Shown: positions 51,640 to 63,075, numbered from the stretch's first letter. The stretch: 64,000 nucleotides of DNA from Apostichopus japonicus (GCF_037975245.1 NC_092576.1:33210611-33274610), one strand, 5' to 3'. Notes: generated from the sequence alone by a model not told the origin. Numbers and translations: made by a program.

Positions 51640-52510
51640 CTGGTTGGTCTGTCCCCGCATGAAGACGAATTGCCTCCACAAGCCGTCTGTTGAATTTGTC
51701 TTTGGAGGCAGCCGAGATAGGGCTCGCGGGCAGTGTGAAGAGGGCCTGTGATGTTCTCAGGTCGTTTTTCCTGTGTATGTACCATTTGAGTGCCCTCACC
51801 GGGCACCACAGTTTGTCCCCGCAGTGTCGGAGGACAAGGGCAGCTTCGGAAGGAAGATGTCCCCCGGTATGAAGGCGAGCGTTGGGTTCTTAGCAAGGAA
51901 CCCGGGGTCCGGAAGCAGGCGCACGAACTGGCTGTCAAAGCGGATGTGTCCTTTCGACGTGGATAATGCGTGCAGGGAACTCCTCCTCCTCCTGGCAGAG
52001 GCAGTTGCCACCAAGAATAGTGTCTTGATGGTGATATCCTTGCGGAGGGATGTGCCCATGAGTTTAAAAGGGGCCGGGCTAGGTGATGGAGAAAGCCGTT
52101 GATACTCCTTGCTGGTGGGAGTTTACGACGTGTGGGCCTGAGAAGGTTCGATAGCTGAGGGCAGGTGCCTACCGATGATCCATCTGAAAATCCCGAGTGA
52201 ATCGCCGCGATGGCCTGTTAATGTCTGTAATTTCGAATGGTATTCGGTTGTCTACCCTATCGAAGAGGAGCATGAAAAGGTCCGCAAATTGTGCAGGAGA
52301 GGTAGTATCCGGAACGATCTGTAGATCGGTTTTTTTTTCGAAAAAAAAACGCGCCAGTGTGGACGTCGCTTGGCCGCCTGTCTGATGCTGCAATGGCGGC
52401 AGCGTCTGGAGAAAAGCCGCTTGCTCTGAACCGAGACCGGAAAACGGCCACGCACTCAGGTTCTTGGACCGTAGGTGAGGTAGACTGACTCGGGCTCGAC
52501 CCAAGCTCAC
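51640..52510 (-). pseudogene. DIRS-B tyrosine recombinase, N-terminal and central part
   Basis: SPAQFADLFMLLFDRV (core-binding start), then DITIKTLFLVATASARRRRS with the first catalytic Arg region, LLPDPGFLAKNP and, after a shift, WCPVRALKWYIHRKNDL up to DQPVRA. The rest, including the H-x-x-R box and Tyr, lies inverted at 50268-50490. A run of A/T at 52329-52350 (FFF-KK) may mark one frameshift. Confidence 0.82.
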
Positions 52511-52699
52511 TAAGTTGTGTTTGTCCGGAAGACTGCATGGGGTTCCAGCTAGAAGATCTAGAAGGATCGGGAACCACGGTCTTCTCAGTCAGTAGGGCGC
52601 GATAAGTAGTAGCCTTGTCCGGGATAGGTTCAGATTGAGAAGCACCTTGTGTATGAGGCAGAGGGAGAGGCGTACGCCTCAATCCCCTCCCAGCTGATC

Positions 52700-53060
52700 G
52701 AGAATGCGTCCAACGCCCTACGCTCTGGAGTAGAAGGTCCGCATGCAAAAGACTGGTGATTTGGCGTTGGTCGTCAAAGCGAACAGGTGACTTTCTGCAG
52801 GGTCCACTGGGGTCTGGGCCCCCTTGGACAGGGCGTCGGCCGTTACGTTCTCCCTCCCTGCAATGTGCGAGGCTCTTAGAGAGATGTCGTTTCCCGGCAC
52901 CAGAGCAGAAAGTCCCACATCGCGGGGCACAGTGATCGGGATTTCGTCCCCCCTGTCTGTTGACGTAGGCCACTACCGTCGTATCGTCGCAGAAGGCGGT
53001 GACAGCATAGCCCCGAAGGTGACACTCGAAGTGGCGGAGGGCTCTGGATAGTACCTCCAT
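52700..53060 (-). pseudogene. DIRS-B RNase H domain
   Basis: EVLSRALRHFECHL and VTAFCDDTTVVAYVNRQGG carry the D-N/D-TTVVAY-N-QGG block of DIRS RNase H. After a frameshift, LRASHIAGRENVTADALSKG gives the AxHI-G-xN-AD-LS block. Both blocks are well preserved although the frame is broken. Confidence 0.82.
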
Positions 53061-53401
53061 CTCAAGCAGGCGTTGATATAGACCTGTCGCCAGGCCGGCC
53101 CCTACTCCCCTGAATCGTCAGGTCGTCCAAACACGCACCCCAGCTCTGCAAGGAAGCGTCTGAGGAGAAGCGTCTGGGACTTTTGTTCTCGGAATGGTCG
53201 TCCTTGGGCGAGTATGTCTTTCTCTGGATCTTAGTGATCGCGTAGGTGCAATTGGAGGGGTCGCATTCTAAGGCGGCAGAATGGTACTACGTCCACTAGG
53301 CCGAGGGCTCTCATCCAACGCCTGGCCTGGGAGAACCACATGTTGAGGAGGCAGCAGACTGTTTGTTAGGTGTTGGTGACCCGCCCTGAGAACGGTCTCA
53401 C

Positions 53402-53997
53402 CTAAACGATGTGGAAGTTTAGAAACGCGTCCGGGAATTTAATGGTTTGGGTCGAGATGAGCTGCGATTTTTCCTTATTGATAACCCAACCGAGTTGTTC
53501 GAGGCGCTCGGTCGTGCGACCTAGATTGAATAGAGCCTCTCGGTGCGACCTCCCTGTGACTAGCCAGTTGTCGAAGTAAGCGTAGAGGGTCACTCCGCTT
53601 CGGCGTAGGTCTGCAACCACCACGCCCGCTACTCTTTTGAAGACTCGCGGTGAGGTCGAGAGGCCGAAGAGTAGCGATACGAACATGTAGTCCCTTCCTT
53701 TGTACGAGAATGCTAGGAGTCTTTGTGACGCGACATCGACGAAAACGTACAAGTGTGCGCCTTTCAGGTTTACGGATAAGATCCACATGCCCTTCGTGAG
53801 GTTTGGGAACGAGTCGGCCGGACGAAGCCCTTGTTCGACGGCTTTAGGTTGAGTATTGGTTGCCGTGACCCGTAACGCATGGAGCTCGCTTTCGAGGGCA
53901 AATCTCTGGCCCGGGTAGGTTGGTTCTGGAATGTCCTTTCAACCTCTTCCCTCCCGGGAGTCCGAGAGAACTCGATGGTGTAACCCGTCGAGATCAC
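53402..53997 (-). pseudogene. DIRS-B reverse transcriptase
   Basis: Starts with ISTGYTIEFSRTP and PILNLKPSNKGF, then SVNLKGAHLYVFVD (motif A; the usual Asp is Asn), FGLSTSPRVFKRVAG (motif B), YAYFDNWLVTG (motif C; YLDDWL changed to YFDNWL) and LGWVINKEKSQLISTQTIKF. The changes at both Asp positions mean it could not work as an RT. One frameshift splits the first part from the rest. Confidence 0.88.
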
Positions 53998-54199
53998 CTG
54001 CAGGGTCCATCTCTTTCCCGACGTTCCGGAATAACTGGAGCCTGTAATCGTGGTAATGGTCTCCAGTTAGAGTTGGCCGTACAGATGTCCTCGGGGGGAA
54101 CGTCTTGGCGACCTGTCGGGTCTTCCGACACGGTAAGACTTGGCGGCGTAGTTCCGTTTCCAGTTAGCGGGTCGTTGCGCCCTACCACTTGGTGGTTTC

Positions 54200-55560
54200 G
54201 CTTGTTCTGGGCGTCGCTAAGGACGTGATTGCCTATCGGCCATGCGAGTGTCCGGGCGTCGGTCCAATTCCTGTCGGACCGTAATGATCAACTGGCTGTT
54301 GAATAGGTCCTCTTCCAGAATAGGGAGGTTCGTCGGTCCCTCTTTCGCTCCCCCGCTGGCCAGCCTACTACTTTCAGCACGTTGCGTCGGCGGGATTCGA
54401 CCGGTGGGATTGCGATTTTCGCATCTTCATCCCCACTCGGGACGATTGATCAAGTTCGAAGAATTAGTTTTCGAAGCGCTTACGATGTGGATCTTTGAAG
54501 TTTCCACTTGTCAAGTCTTGTTCGTCGCGTCCCTAGGGATCGGTGGAGGGCGGAAAAGACTCTTCCAAGTATCCTCAGGCCCTCGGAGTGTCCTATTGAC
54601 AATCCCTGCAGCCTTTGCGATGATGTCGAGTGGTAGGGTGGTACCTCTCGGCTCCACCTCATATTCTGAGTCAGTTTCAGGAAACCGATCGCCCTCGAAG
54701 TTTTGAGGTTGTCTCCGAGTTCTGAAAATGCTTCAGAGGCTCGAAGCTCCAAAGCATCGGGGTACAGGTACAGTTTCTAACTGGATGGGGTGTTCCCGTG
54801 TTGCCGGCGGGATGTCAGCCACTGTTGATCCCACCCGTTCTGGGACCCGTCACGGGGTCAGGTGTAGGACGAGTGGCGATAAGACCGATGTAAGCTGTGA
54901 GAGCAGCCACACACAATCGGAAGAGTGATGTCCTGTAGGCGTAGGCGGTGCCTCCGCAGACCTACGGAGTTTATGTTCCGTCTGTAGCGGTCGGGGATTT
55001 CACCTAAAACCCGTGTCTGAGTACGCCGAAGATTCGTCGGGGATCGGTGAAGGACGACACACCGGCGAGCGGCTTTTGAACTGACGCAGACCTGTGTTTC
55101 TGATCTTGAGCAGCCCAATATTCCGCTCATGAATGGCAAAAGGCACAACAGAGCCCCCCGCAGTGGGAGCGGACTAACTCTTTGCAACCGAACTGGTTTT
55201 CGGTGCCTTCTCTTTGGCTCTGTTAAATGTCTTGGACTTGACCTTAGTCCTAGGGTTCGAGCTATTCCCCGCTCTCGAAGCTGTCTCCGGGTCGGTTGTC
55301 AGCGGCGTGTCATCCGGAGGTCCAGTTGGAGCTCTAACCGTTGTCCTTTTGCTTCCAGCCAGGCTTCCGATTCCGTCCAATTAGCCAGTGTGAAAGTGAC
55401 ACAGATGGAACACGGTTCCCGTCCAGTGCAAGATCTGCAATGCAGACATAGTGCGTGCTCGTACCAGCCAAGCCCGGCACAAAAGAACGAGCAAGTCGCA
55501 GACTTTATCGTAACTCTCACGTCCTTAGACATCCTGATTCTTTTAGGAGGACGATAAGTC
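54200..55560 (-). pseudogene. DIRS-B gag-like region
   Basis: The start, MSKDVRVTIKSATC, is followed by CLHCRSCTGREPCSIC, a Cys-rich zinc-binding-like stretch. The next frame has TTDPETASRAGNSSN and KSKTFNRAKEKAPKTSS, which matches TTDSETTSQAENSSN with KAKGK-like residues in element C (61643-61858). A helix-rich part with ASEAFSELGDNL lies at 54.5-54.75 kb. Frames are broken several times. Confidence 0.6.
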
Positions 55561-56215
55561 GGGAGAAAAAAAGAACTTAAAAACCGTGAAAAACACGCGG
55601 TTCGTAAAAAAAAGCCTACACAGGCCTTGAGTGAACAGAACTAAACTGTTCTTAACGGTCTAAACTCCACAGGAGGACTACCGGGGGCCAAAAAGCCCCT
55701 AAAAACTTCCAGTGGAACCCCAAAAATAATAGGAACACGGAAGAGAGAGATCTAAACAGGTAGTAATTTGAACAAATTACTCGAAACAAGGTCTTGAACG
55801 GTACAACACGTAAGTGAAATGTACAGTGTCTCGCACAACTGATGCACGTGTGAGGTACCGTAATACAAAACGAGGCGAGATCCTAACGTCAAAAAGAGGC
55901 ACAAAACTGCCTAAATCAAATATATACTTAGCAGAAACTTGATGAATCCTGTTGCAAACTCTGTTGAATCTTCGTCGGTCGCAATCAGCAGAATTCGAAC
56001 AAGAAAACGTCAGTTTGGCTTAAAAACGGAATCCGAGAAATACGCGTTTTCCTTCGAAATGGTAAATTCGGAAGAAAGAGAGAGTGCGCGGTGACATGTG
56101 GGAGAGGTCACCGGGGGCTTAGTGCTAAAATTATGCCAGTGCCGTCTAGCTAAAATAGGAAATGTGCGTTAGTGTTGTAGGAGACAGGTAAGATAGGAGT
56201 GAAGTAAATCCCTGG
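55561..56215 (+). repeat. DIRS-B 5' untranslated and terminal repeat
   Basis: Contains ACTTAGCAGAAACTTGA, GTGGGAGAGGTCACCGGG, AAATTATGCCAGTG and GTGTTGTAGGAGACAGGTAA, all matched at 63140-63390 (element C) and in part, inverted, at 49655-49775 (element A). Inverted orientation relative to the element's other end (50.5 kb, after undoing the inversion) agrees with DIRS-type ITRs. Confidence 0.78.
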
Positions 56216-56560
56216 ATCTGCTAGTCTGTGTCATGGCTTTAAAATGGCCACAGCTTTGGTCCCCGGTTCATTCGTGGTACATGAAAGCGGTCCTCGACCT
56301 CCTGGCTCCCCCATTGCACCCATGTCTTCTTGTCGTCTGCTAGAGTTATCTACGAAGACGGCGTTTCTTCTCGCGGCAGCATCGGCTCGACGTCGGAGTG
56401 CCCTTCATGTGCTGCCGGGACACATACTATTTGAGCCGCATTGGGAGCGTCTGGCTCTAAACCCGTCCATCCTGTCGAATACCAGACGATTGTGCTTCCT
56501 TTGCCGACACCTATCTTACTGGATTATATTGATATCTTCTCCCCGCGGGTTCTTGAAATG
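56216..56560 (+). pseudogene. DIRS recombinase fragment (fourth element piece)
   Basis: TKTAFLLAAASARRRSALHV, GHILFEPHWERLALNPSIL match the central recombinase block of element B (IKTLFLVATASARRRRS, GHIRF, PDPGFL). It lies right beside the terminal repeat on the plus strand, so it belongs to another element joined tail to head with B. Confidence 0.8.
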
Positions 56561-56625
56561 AGAAAAAAACCTGCGTCCCTGGTTTTCTATAAAGTTGTCA
56601 CGCTGGAGGAGATCCTGGAGGAGTC

Positions 56626-56890
56626 TTAGCTTGAGAAGGCCTCAGTGTGTGATACAGAGAGGTTATGGAAGGCGTAAGCCCGCACCCCCTCCCAATCGAT
56701 GGATAATGCAACAGACGCCGACGCTGTGGGTGGAAGGTCCGTGTACAGAAGACCGGTTACGTCGCGTTGGCTGACTGGCGATCTTCTGGACCCCTCTTTT
56801 TTTGCCATCAGATTCTCCTTGTGGTGGTTCCTCGGCGTGGTCTCGTACATCCTACCCCAGGGACACGTCAATGACTACGTGACGGTCTGA
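56626..56890 (-). pseudogene. DIRS RNase H to recombinase linker fragment
   Basis: AKKEGSRRSPVSQRDVTGLL, YTDLPPTASASVALSIDWEG and VRAYAFHNLS match the linker in elements B (KSPVFCMRTF) and C (DLPPDSVGVGCILDRFGG). It is a displaced piece in opposite orientation to the fragment at 56.2 kb. Confidence 0.7.
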
Positions 56891-57024
56891 CTGCGGTCGT
56901 TTGGTGGTTCCAGTTTGTCCGGAAGGTAAGGAGTTCCCGATATAAATTTCCCCACTTGATTAGTGGGGCTACTTACAAGGGAATGACTAACAATCTGAAT
57001 CCCACACATCCTCTTAACACGCCG

Positions 57025-57185
57025 CGGTTCTGGGGTGGTAGGGAATGACCAGACCGAGGCACCGGATCTGGCCAGGCGAAGCCGGCTAGACCGGCTGCCC
57101 TTGGCAGGTTACGGTATAGTTGTTGATGTTTTTTGTGAGTGGAGCGCCGATGGCGCGGGAAATGCATAAGAAAGTTGTCCAGATG
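57025..57185 (-). repeat. Right arm of an inverted repeat, matches 44895-45050
   Basis: See the left arm: shared GCGCCGATGGCGCGGG, GGTTACGGTATAG and CCGGCTAGACCGGCTGCC. The arms are about 85% alike by eye. Together with the left arm it closes the 12-kb DIRS cluster. Confidence 0.8.
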
Positions 57186-57189
57186 GTAA

Positions 57190-58725
57190 GTCGTTCCCTT
57201 TGTAAGTAGCACTTTTAATCAAGTGGGATAACTATTTACTCCAGTAAGCAGCATCAGTGCGATCTCACGATCATATTTTCTCCAACAATCTCATACTGCA
57301 ACTGCTGCCGGTGGACACTATGAATTGAGAACTTTATCTCGCGAGCTTTATGTTTGTGTTCTAATCTTTTTAAATGGTATGAGGCTATTACTTCTCATTT
57401 TCATCATTTTATTGATATTCGCTTCATCCAAGATTTATTGCACTGTACCAGTGTACACTTTCACGTAACTTGCATTTTGTTTCGTATTGCTAAATCAAGG
57501 CCTACTGATTACAGCAAAATGTATATGATGTATGAGCATATACATGTATGATATATGCATAGAACCACTGGTGCTAACGGAAAAGACTTTTATTAATATC
57601 GTCGTCACTGAGGTGGTTCTGCGACCTTTTGAAGGCCTTCAACGCCTCATCAGGATTATCCTATTGTACTTAATAAGCATTCCAAACATGTTACATGTTC
57701 TGAAATATTGAGAAAATCAAATTTTTACCGATGAAAATAAAAGGAAGGTTCTGTGACTCCTAAATTCGGATTCATAGCCGAATAACATGCTCACTTGCTT
57801 TGACTATGGACTGACACAGTGTTGTTTAACGCCTTAAGATAATAGCATTGGAGAGGAAACCACACATACGCTATGACCCTTTCCAGCGCGTTTGCTCTCC
57901 GTTAACCTACATGGACGGGGCATAAAGGTCATTCACTTACTTTAACAGGTGATGACCACCGATGTTGTAGACGTTAGAAAAGGTAGAAAGCAAAATATTC
58001 ACACAAGAAAGAAAACAATCTTGACACGGTATCCACATATTGAAAGTTCATATTTATAACTGCTATTAAATATAGCATCACAGTAATTATTAAGATTCTG
58101 CGAGGTTTAATCAATTCTGTCCTGGCATATAATTAAATTGATATTATATGTTCACCCAGAGAACCCTAAATTGAGTAGGTAACACAGCATATGGCAAATA
58201 GCCATTTCACAGTTTAAAAGTAAATAGGCCTGTTTATTGCATAAATCAATATTATTTATGGTACATTATAACCAGGTGCATGCTTGAGTCGACAAACAAA
58301 GTGGTTAGTTTGTTTTATATATGTTTACCCAATTGTCATGACAAATTTTAGTGGAAAATATCATAAATTTACACCTTTCATGGTTATGCCTGTCATAGCC
58401 AAATCATATCACTAAAGCTTAGAGGGATATTATCTTTGCATGCGACATTAGATAAATGCAACTAGTGGACCACAGTCTATAGCATAGCATACTTATATAT
58501 GAAAGTGGTACTAATAGGGCCAGTAACAGATTCATATTCATTGTGGTTTGTGAGATATTAATAGCCTGGTGGTATTTGTTTAAGTGTCCCACTTTCTCTA
58601 CATGCCAAATCTCACTGCGGAATAAAACTTATTATGAATATTGAGATCAAAATACTGAAAATGCATGATGTGCAATGATTGGGAATATTCTATTTTCGAA
58701 TACTGGTATAGAGTTGTAATTAAAT
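57190..58725. other. AT-rich stretch without a recognisable gene
   Basis: Host-like composition returns. Around 57.61-57.65 kb the palindrome TTGAAGGCCTTCAA lies next to CCTCATCAGGATTA; no element or ribozyme could be supported. Confidence 0.5.
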
Positions 58726-58734
58726 TTCACAATG

Positions 58735-58875
58735 GCGGGGTTCCTGCGAGGAGACCCAGTAGGAGTGGGAAACACGGCATACTCGCCATATACGGTGCGA
58801 TGAGTAGTAGCCTCGTTCGGGAGAAGCTTAGCTTGAGAAGGACCCTGTGTAAATCTCTCGTTGTGATACCGCGCA
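58735..58875 (-). pseudogene. DIRS-C linker fragment
   Basis: LHRVLLKLSFSRTRLLLIAP then YMASMPCFPLLLGLLAGTPP fits the conserved LLIAP-WPxxPWFP-LL block ahead of the DIRS recombinase. It is separated from the rest of element C by LINE sequence. Confidence 0.75.
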
Positions 58876-59049
58876 AGCCAGTCTCTCGTGCATGCACATA
58901 TGCTATTTCACGCTGGATCGCCGAGAATATCGAGAGATCTGTGCCGGGGCATGTCGGATAGACGAAACTCAACTTAATACTATTACTATGATCCTCACAT
59001 AACAATTGGTTATCAAACGATGAGCTCTACAATGAAACCAACCAAACAC

Positions 59050-59330
59050 CTTGGTCATCCATAGTCGCGCATAGAAGATTGAGATTTTTCTGTCATGTAG
59101 CAAGACTCCAGGAGGACGCTCCAGCAAAGGTTGCTTTAGGAGAAGCATTGAGACTTACTGCTAAACCAGTAGGAAGGCCCGTGCCTACCTTGCTTTGAAA
59201 AATAAAGTCGCAATTAAAGGAGGTTAATATTAACAATTTCAAGGAAGCAATAAACCTTGCGCAAGATCGTGATACGTGGCGGAGGTTAATCACTGAGCAT
59301 GTCGGATAGACGAGACTCAACTTACTACTA
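59050..59330 (+). mobile_element. LINE ORF2 3' end inserted in DIRS-C
   Basis: FCHVARLQEDAPAKVALGEA, then RLTAKPVGRPVPTLL-stop-KIKSQLKEV and FKEAINLAQDRDTWRRL ending ITEHVG-stop is the typical C-terminus of non-LTR retrotransposons (GHVxR, GRP-TW, A-DRxxWR). The Trp codon of the TW motif is lost and a TGA follows. A shorter, similar ending, GHVG-stop, lies at 58.96 kb, so two 3' ends are arranged in tandem. Confidence 0.82.
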
Positions 59331-59399
59331 CGATTGTGCCGGGGCTCCTTCCCTCCGCCACGGGAGCATGACATTAAGGCGTCCCTGGAGTTCTATAAA

Positions 59400-59720
59400 T
59401 ACTTTCCGCTTGAATAGCTCCGTCAGGCTGCTGCAGAGAGGCTTAACTTGAGAAGGACCTTGTGTATTAGGCAGAGGAGTGAGGGAAGTCGTACGCCCGC
59501 AACCCTCCAAATCGATCTAGAATGCAACCGACGCCCACGCTGTCGGGTGGAAGGTCCATGTACTGTCTCCATCTTCATCGCGTTGATATGTAACTCCCGT
59601 CATGCGGGCTTCTGCTCCCCGCCATTGTTCCGGTGTTGAGGCACGCTCCTTGCCGCTGTAATGAAGGTTTCGAGGAGGCAGAGGCGAAGTTCTTATGTTC
59701 CCGGTAGCGGCGCCCGTGCT
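59400..59720 (-). pseudogene. DIRS-C RNase H linker region
   Basis: DLPPDSVGVGCILDRFGG and LRAYDFPHSS match the linker of the 56.7-kb fragment; LNTQGPSQVKPL-like sequence matches element B at 52.62-52.66 kb. Several stops. Confidence 0.65.
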
Positions 59721-59899
59721 CCCAGTTCTCTTTTGTCAGTCATCACAATAGTTGGGCCTCGTCTAGGCCGGTTAGTAGCACCCACGTGTCTAGGATTCAT
59801 TGCTCCAGGTTAAAGTGACTGAGAAGCTGTAGCTGCAAGTGTCCAATTCTAAGGCGATAGTATGGGACCACGTCGTGCCGGTCATGCGGTATGATTCAA

Positions 59900-60480
59900 T
59901 TGAGCCTCTATGAAAAACCAGTCGTCGGGGTTTTGGTTAAGGCAGATGCCCTCCGGCTTAGGTCCGCTATGGCGCAAACTACTCTTGTGAAGAATCGCGG
60001 CGAAGTCGAGAGGCCAAAGGGTAGCACCGCGAAGTTGTAGTCATTCCCCCCTGTACGAGAAGTCGGGGAATATTTGAGAGTCGATGTCGATTGGGACGTG
60101 AAGGTACGCGTCCTAGAGTTTGACCGTCGCTGCCAACAGGCACTGTGTGAGGTTTGGGATGAAGCCCTTGTACAATATCTTTAAGGTTACTATCGGTAAA
60201 ACGAGCGGAAGAGGGGTCCCTCCATCCCATATCCACCACTATCGTGCCCTTTGCCAGTATTGCATGGAGCTCGTTTTCGAGGTTACGTTTCTGGCTCGGG
60301 TCCGTGGGTACTGGGGTGTCCTCCCAAGGGACCCGCGGATCTGGGTCCATATTTTCCCAGATGTTTTAGAATAACCGGTGTCTCCCCCTACCGCCAGATA
60401 CGCTGTATCCGTGGCAAGGTGGGCATCCCTACGATCGTGGTACATTAAGCTTCGATTTGTTCGTTTTGACAATATCAAGG
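59900..60480 (-). pseudogene. DIRS-C reverse transcriptase
   Basis: ENELHAILAKGTIVV fits the region before the RT palm in DIRS elements, RFTDSNLKDIVQGLHPK resembles FTDSNLK/PILNLK, and NPDDWFFIEAQLN near 59918 is a changed YLDDWL motif. Frames are broken and catalytic residues altered. Confidence 0.7.
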
Positions 60481-60484
60481 ATAA

Positions 60485-61349
60485 TCGTTACGCAATTGAC
60501 GGCGTTTGCTGCGACTGGAGCCTCTCGGCGATCAAGCCATTCGCTCTGTCCCTTTGAGGTTCGGTTAGTATGCGCATCTGTACGACCTTTGTTGTATGTC
60601 GGGCCTGAGGGTTAGAAAAGCCTGAGGGTTAGAAAAGCACGATTTGGCGAGCGTGTCGCGGCGGTCTAGCTCCTGGCGGACTGTGTCGTCGAGCTTGGCA
60701 TTAAAGAGTTCCTCCTCAAAGATGGATGAGGTAGCCAGTCTATTTCTGGACTCGCTTTTCATCCAGCTGACTGCTGCTACAACGTTAAGCGATCCCTGCA
60801 AACTAGTCGTACACCAGTATGGTGGTCCCAGTGGTCGTAGAAGCCACATGATTTGTGGGGCCATGCGGTCTTGGATTTGGTCTAGGCTTTTGCTATATGG
60901 GTCCTTAAAGTCAAGCTCAACAAGCCCTGGAGGCGGTTCGTTGCATGCCGCGGATCAGCAACATTCAAAACAACCGTTTCCTAACATCCCCGTTCACTCA
61001 GAGTGACCTGTCCAGCTTCGTGGTGAAGGTAGTCTACCTCCTTTGAAGGACCTCTACCATTTAAAAGAAAAGCGGGTCCACGTGAATGTGGGAGTCGTCT
61101 GCTGGTGCTCCATTCGTGGGTGACAACTTGGGTGCCGAGGTCTCTGCCGAAGGGTCTTCAAAACCTAATCACTATTTGTGGAAGGCCGCGACCTTCGTGG
61201 GAGGTAGTATCCGTCTGCTCCACATAGTTTTCTGAGTCGGCTCCGGTTGACCGGACGTCCTCGACTGAATATCCTCAACCGTCGCTACTACCTGGTCTGA
61301 GGCCGGCTGGGGAGCAGTCGCGCGAGCTAAATGTTGCACTTTGGAGACA
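60485..61349 (-). pseudogene. DIRS-C gag to RT connecting region
   Basis: A minus-strand frame at 60565-60864 reads SIFEEELFNAKLDDTVRQEL DRR-like sequence, which fits a gag helical region. The rest holds only short frames. Function not assignable. Confidence 0.4.
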
Positions 61350-62090
61350 AGGCCTACGTAAGCTGTGAGAGTAGCGACGCGAACTCGGAGTAAGGAGGTC
61401 TTGTCGACGGGTGGGGAGGGTTACATGGAACTACGTCGTATGTGCCCTTGTCGTACGGGCCGCTGGTCCCTCCGTAAACCCCTGTCAGAGTCCGCAGAGG
61501 TCTCATCGAGTATCGGCGAAGGACGACGCACTGGTGAGCGAATGCGTTCCCTGGACTCTCGTGGTATCGACACATACTTGGTGGTCTGATCCTTTGCCGA
61601 CCCGGGAGTATGTTCCTCAGAGAATGAGGGCATGACGGAGACTTACGTCGTGGCAGCGGTTCTACTTTTTGGAACAGACTTGGTCTCTGTAACCTTCCCT
61701 TTGGCTCTGTCATAGTTCTTTGGTTTGACGTTAGCCGAAGAATTGGAACTGTTCTCCGCTTGTGAAGTCGTTTCTGAATCGGTTGTTCGTGGTGCTCGAG
61801 GAGTCCCGTCTGGAAGGTTGTTCTGGACCGTGGCATGCGGAGCAGACTGGCCTGGCATTGGAGTTGGTGACGACAGGGGAGGGTGGTCGAGCGGGAGTTA
61901 CAGCCGTTGCCACTTTGTCTACAACCAGGCCTATGGCTCCTTCACATTCGCCTGTGTGAAGGTCAAACAAATCAAGCACGGGTCCACCTGGAGCAAGACA
62001 TGTACTGTAGTCATATTGCGTGCTCGTCCAAAGCGACACGGAAAGAAAAGCGAACAGGCACTTGATGTTGCTTCTCCCTTCCTTTGACAT
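61350..62090 (-). pseudogene. DIRS-C gag-like region
   Basis: The start is MSKEGRSNIKCLFAF at 62090, as MSKDVRVTIKSATC in element B. Later TTDSETTSQAENSSN and VKPKNYDRAKGKVTETK match element B gag. The Cys-rich stretch of element B is poorly kept here (TCLAPGG, HTGECEGAIG). Frameshifts are present. Confidence 0.65.
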
Positions 62091-63075
62091 CGCTACCTGT
62101 AGCTAAGTATAGAAAAATGCAGAAGTCGGGAAGAAACGAACAACAACGCTATTAATATAACCCAAGTAAACACAGAAGGAAACGGGTCCCGTAGGACGGG
62201 CTATTGCCTATTCTCTACCGGTAAGATGGATAATGTAAGAGCAGGAGAACACAGTGCAGGTCTGACAGACACCAACGGGCTAAGGCTTAACTCTCCGGGG
62301 GAGAGCCTAAGCAGGGGCCACAAGAAGTCCCAGTAATCCAAACCGAAAGCCAGAGCTACCCTCCGGTTAAGGCCTATATCACCGAAGGAGAAGCCTAAAG
62401 AGAACGGCTTAGCAAAACCCCCGCAAATCCCGGGAGAGAAGAACTTAACACAAACAATAATACAATTATTACACGCAATGCAACGTCTGCCTAGCTACGG
62501 TACATAACGTAAGCCCAGTACGGTGCTTCGCACAATCGGTACACTTGCAGACCCGTAATACACAAAGTGGGCGTAATCTTTATGAGGTCGCGCACTTGAT
62601 GTTGCTTCTTCCGTCCTTTGACATCGCTACATGTAGCTAAGGATAGAAACATGCAGAAGTCAGAAAGATACGAACAACAACGCTACTCGTATAAACCAAG
62701 TGAACACGGAAGGAAAGGGTCCCGTGAGACGGGCTATTGTCTATTTTCTGCCGGTGAGATGGAGAAAGTAAGATCAGTACAGACCCCAACAGGTTAAGGC
62801 TTATCTCTCCGGAGGAGAGCCTTAGAAGGGGCAACACGAAGTTCTCTAGTAATCCAACTCGAAAGCCCGAGTTACGCCGCCAGTTAAGGCATATTTCTGC
62901 GAAGGAGAAGTCTAAAGAGGGCGGCTGAGCAAAACCCCCGCAAATCCTGTGAGGGAAGAACTAAACACAAACAGTAATACAAGTATTACACGCAATGCAA
63001 TGTCTGCCTAGCTACAGTACAACACGTAAATCCAGCATGGTGCTTCGCACAATCGGTACACGTGCAAAACCGTTA
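62055..63075. repeat. Direct duplication of the DIRS-C 5' leader
   Basis: Bases 62055-62585 are repeated at 62590-63090. Both share CCTTTGACATCGCTAC, GAAACGAACAACAACGCT-like, CGGGCTATTG, AGCAAAACCCCCGCAAATCC and CACGCAATGCAA. About 535 bp period. It gives element C two copies of its leader next to the terminal repeat. Confidence 0.9.

Larger units (their letters stand above)
51632..56200 (-). mobile_element. DIRS-like retrotransposon B, interrupted
   Basis: A minus-strand remnant: terminal repeat at 56.2-55.56 kb, gag near 55.5-54.2, RT 54.0-53.4, RNase H 53.06-52.7, recombinase 52.5-51.64 kb, the last cut by the foldback element. The frames carry several shifts, so it is not active. It belongs to the same family as elements A and C, judged by shared repeats and gag similarity. 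Confidence 0.82.

Noticed and set aside
51453-51938. Proline-rich repeated peptide (FAQP/FRPT) as a real protein
   Set aside because: It is the translation of the 22-bp foldback-arm repeats in open frames.
57595-57660. Possible hammerhead-ribozyme or Penelope-type motif on the minus strand (CTGATGAG)
   Set aside because: The GAAA core that must follow stem II is missing (CAAAAG instead), and there is no element around it.
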